Part shown: positions 62,635 through 64,000 of the stretch, one piece after another
Layout: the number at the start of each line of letters is the position of its first letter
How positions within the stretch are numbered: position 1 is the stretch's first letter
From: Pseudaquidulcibacter saccharophilus
GTDB taxonomy: Bacteria; Pseudomonadota; Alphaproteobacteria; Caulobacterales; Aquidulcibacteraceae
NCBI RefSeq assembly: GCF_019455445.1
Contig: NZ_JAHWUS010000001.1
Coordinates: 372,001 to 436,000, forward strand
Direction of reading: 5' to 3'
Length of the DNA stretch: 64,000 nucleotides
Notes under the pieces: generated by a model
The model's database searches: none
What the model saw: the letters and a program-made list of their open reading frames with translations, nothing else
What the model was told of the DNA's origin: nothing
Translations under genes and position numbers: made by a program

Positions 62635-64000
62635 ATGAAAACGCCTGTATCCTCATTGCTGCCAAATACTTTTGATTTTGAGAACACACCACTTGTTAAG
62701 CCAACTGGTTTTCGCGAATATGATGCACGTTGGTGGTTTGGTATTATAGGCAACGATAAGGTTCCTGAACTTAACCTTTTGGGTGTTGAGGCATTGGGTC
62801 TTGGTCTTGGCACATTGTTGCACGAATATGGCGCAACAAAAGTTGTGGTTGGGCATGATTTCCGTTTTTATTCTTTGACTATTAAAAAGTCGCTTACTAT
62901 TGGGCTTATGCGCGCTGGCTGCGAGGTTTTGGATATTGGCTTGGCCCTTTCTCCAGTTGCTTATTATGCACAGTTTGCGCTTGATGCCCCTGCGGTTGCT
63001 ATGGTTACTGCAAGCCATAATGAAAATGGCTGGACGGGTGTTAAAATGGGTGCAAAGCGCCCGCTTACTTTTGGTCCTGATGAAATGGGTCGCCTAAAAG
63101 AAATTGTTCTTGAGGGTAAGTTTGCCCCGCGTGCTGGTGGTTCTTTAACCTATGTTGAAGGCATGAAAGAGCGCTATATCAAGGCGCTTGTTGGTGATTT
63201 TAAACTTAAAAAACCTATCAAAGTTATTGCGGCGTGCGGCAATGGCGCGGCGGGTGCATATGCACCAGAGGCATTGCGGATGATGGGTGCCGACGTAATC
63301 GAGATGGATTGTAATCTTGATTATACTTTCCCGAAATATAACCCAAACCCTGAAGATGTTGAAATGCTTCATTCAATGGCGGAACAAGTGCGCGAAACCG
63401 GTGCAGAAGTTGCCTTTGGTTTTGATGGTGATGGCGATCGTTGTGGCGTGGTTGATGACAAAGGTGAAGAGATTTTTGCCGATAAAATTGGTCTTTTGGT
63501 GGCGCGCGATATTTCAAAAACCCACAAAGGTGCAACTTTTGTTGTCGATGTAAAATCGACCGGCGCATATGAAATTGACCCTGTATTAAAAGAAAATAAT
63601 GTGACGGTTGATTATTATAAAACTGGGCACTCATACATCAAACGCCGCACTACCGAACTTAACGCCATTGCTGGTTTTGAAAAATCGGGCCACTTCTTTT
63701 TCCGTGCACCATATGGCCTTGGTTATGATGATGGTATTGTTGCCGCCAAAGCAGTTTTACAAATGCTTGATAATGCCAATGGCGCAAAACTTTCTGAATT
63801 AAAACAAGATTTACCAAAGACATGGACTTCTATTACAATGTCTTGCCATTGCGATGACGAAATTAAATATGGCATCGTTGATAAAATTGTTGCTGGTTTT
63901 GAAAAACTTGCTGCTGATGGCGGTAAGATTTTGGGAACTGATATTAAAAACGTCAACACAATTAATGGCGCCCGTGTTAATCTTGTAAATGGTTCATTTG
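62635..64000 (+). CDS. manB: Phosphomannomutase/phosphoglucomutase (5' part; 3' end outside window)
   Basis: The first 455 residues of an alpha-D-phosphohexomutase, running off the right edge. ATG 62635 is used; an in-frame ATG at 62623 is possible. The active-site serine loop TASHNENGWTGVKMG, the metal loop FGFDGDGDRCGV and the sugar-binding loop GFEKSGHFFF are all seen. It matches the bacterial PMM/PGM class rather than GlmM, supplying mannose 1-P or glucose 1-P for surface polysaccharides, which fits the nearby glycosyltransferase gene. Confidence 0.9.
   Translation, partial: MKTPVSSLLPNTFDFENTPLVKPTGFREYDARWWFGIIGNDKVPELNLLGVEALGLGLGTLLHEYGATKVVVGHDFRFYSLTIKKSLTIGLMRAGCEVLDIGLALSPVAYYAQFALDAPAVAMVTASHNENGWTGVKMGAKRPLTFGPDEMGRLKEIVLEGKFAPRAGGSLTYVEGMKERYIKALVGDFKLKKPIKVIAACGNGAAGAYAPEALRMMGADVIEMDCNLDYTFPKYNPNPEDVEMLHSMAEQVRETGAEVAFGFDGDGDRCGVVDDKGEEIFADKIGLLVARDISKTHKGATFVVDVKSTGAYEIDPVLKENNVTVDYYKTGHSYIKRRTTELNAIAGFEKSGHFFFRAPYGLGYDDGIVAAKAVLQMLDNANGAKLSELKQDLPKTWTSITMSCHCDDEIKYGIVDKIVAGFEKLAADGGKILGTDIKNVNTINGARVNLVNGSF

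Noticed and set aside
62635-64000. glmM as the identity of the last gene, given ftsH in the window
   Set aside because: The loops TASHNENGWTGVKMG and GFEKSGHFFF fit the phosphomannomutase/phosphoglucomutase class; GlmM has a different serine loop.
1-64000. CRISPR arrays, insertion sequences, prophage, toxin-antitoxin or defence islands
   Set aside because: No regularly spaced repeats, transposase, integrase, phage structural, toxin or restriction gene was seen. The few non-core genes are small regulator-enzyme pairs.

Overview
The window is a piece of a moderately AT-rich alphaproteobacterial chromosome, most likely Hyphomicrobiales (Rhizobiales) or a close relative. The evidence is a circularly permuted two-piece tmRNA gene, the tsaB-rimI-fur-miaB-ybeY-corC-lnt gene order, a ruvCAB/ybgC/tol-pal/tilS/ftsH neighbourhood, a Mic60 (mitofilin)-hemY pair, a TIGR02301-type secreted protein, and intergenic palindromes that look like rhizobial RIME elements. 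I see no insertion sequence, prophage, CRISPR array or plasmid gene. It is largely a housekeeping region with local rearrangement.

Layout. 1-9.7 kb: 5' part of a Tat/lipoprotein-type hydrolase, pgi, a soluble hybrid histidine kinase, a 149-bp tandem duplication covering the 3' end of a terC gene, priA with a degenerate zinc module, fabI, a 738-bp intergenic region with paired 10-bp repeats and a structured leader, then an ompW-like gene. 9.7-19.4 kb: a minus-strand block trmB-xre-lnt-corC-ybeY-miaB-fur-rimI-tsaB-xthA-terC2-paaG-like. phoH and metK, which I expect in this block, are missing. 19.4-22.6 kb: permuted ssrA preceded by a 51-bp partial duplicate, a metal-type PadR regulator with a siderophore-interacting reductase, and a MerR/AhpD-like pair with a textbook MerR promoter.

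22.6-32.4 kb (minus): S41 peptidase-like protein, ftsH, tilS, cpoB, pal, tolB, tolA, tolR, tolQ. 32.4-39.7 kb: Tat-exported DUF885 peptidase-like protein, a MarR/thioesterase divergent pair with a 14-bp-arm operator, ruvCAB, a lipoprotein with a deoxyribosyltransferase-like fold, and ybgC. The familiar ruvCAB-ybgC-tolQRAB-pal-cpoB-tilS-ftsH array is therefore present but split and inverted. 38.8-41.4 kb: formaldehyde detoxification (adhC, fghA) with a DUF4287 gene between. 41.5-47.1 kb: M15-type peptidase, mic60, hemY, and two tandem M23 peptidases, one with an altered zinc motif. 47.2-64 kb: xseA, a GlxA-type regulator with an isochorismatase-like hydrolase, rpsD, a 32-codon membrane ORF coupled to zapE, rplS, an SRAP protein, an MFS transporter, an FAD oxidase, a nitroreductase, murQ, DUF533 and DUF2306 proteins, a GT2 glycosyltransferase, a single-domain response regulator, and the 5' part of a phosphomannomutase gene.

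No wholly new multi-gene system is evident. The items most worth following are the duplicated tmRNA acceptor segment, the leader and repeats upstream of the ompW-like gene, the lipidated deoxyribosyltransferase-like protein, the degenerate PriA and M23 metal sites, and the palindromic operators. All calls rest on reading the sequence and recalling family features; no database search was run.
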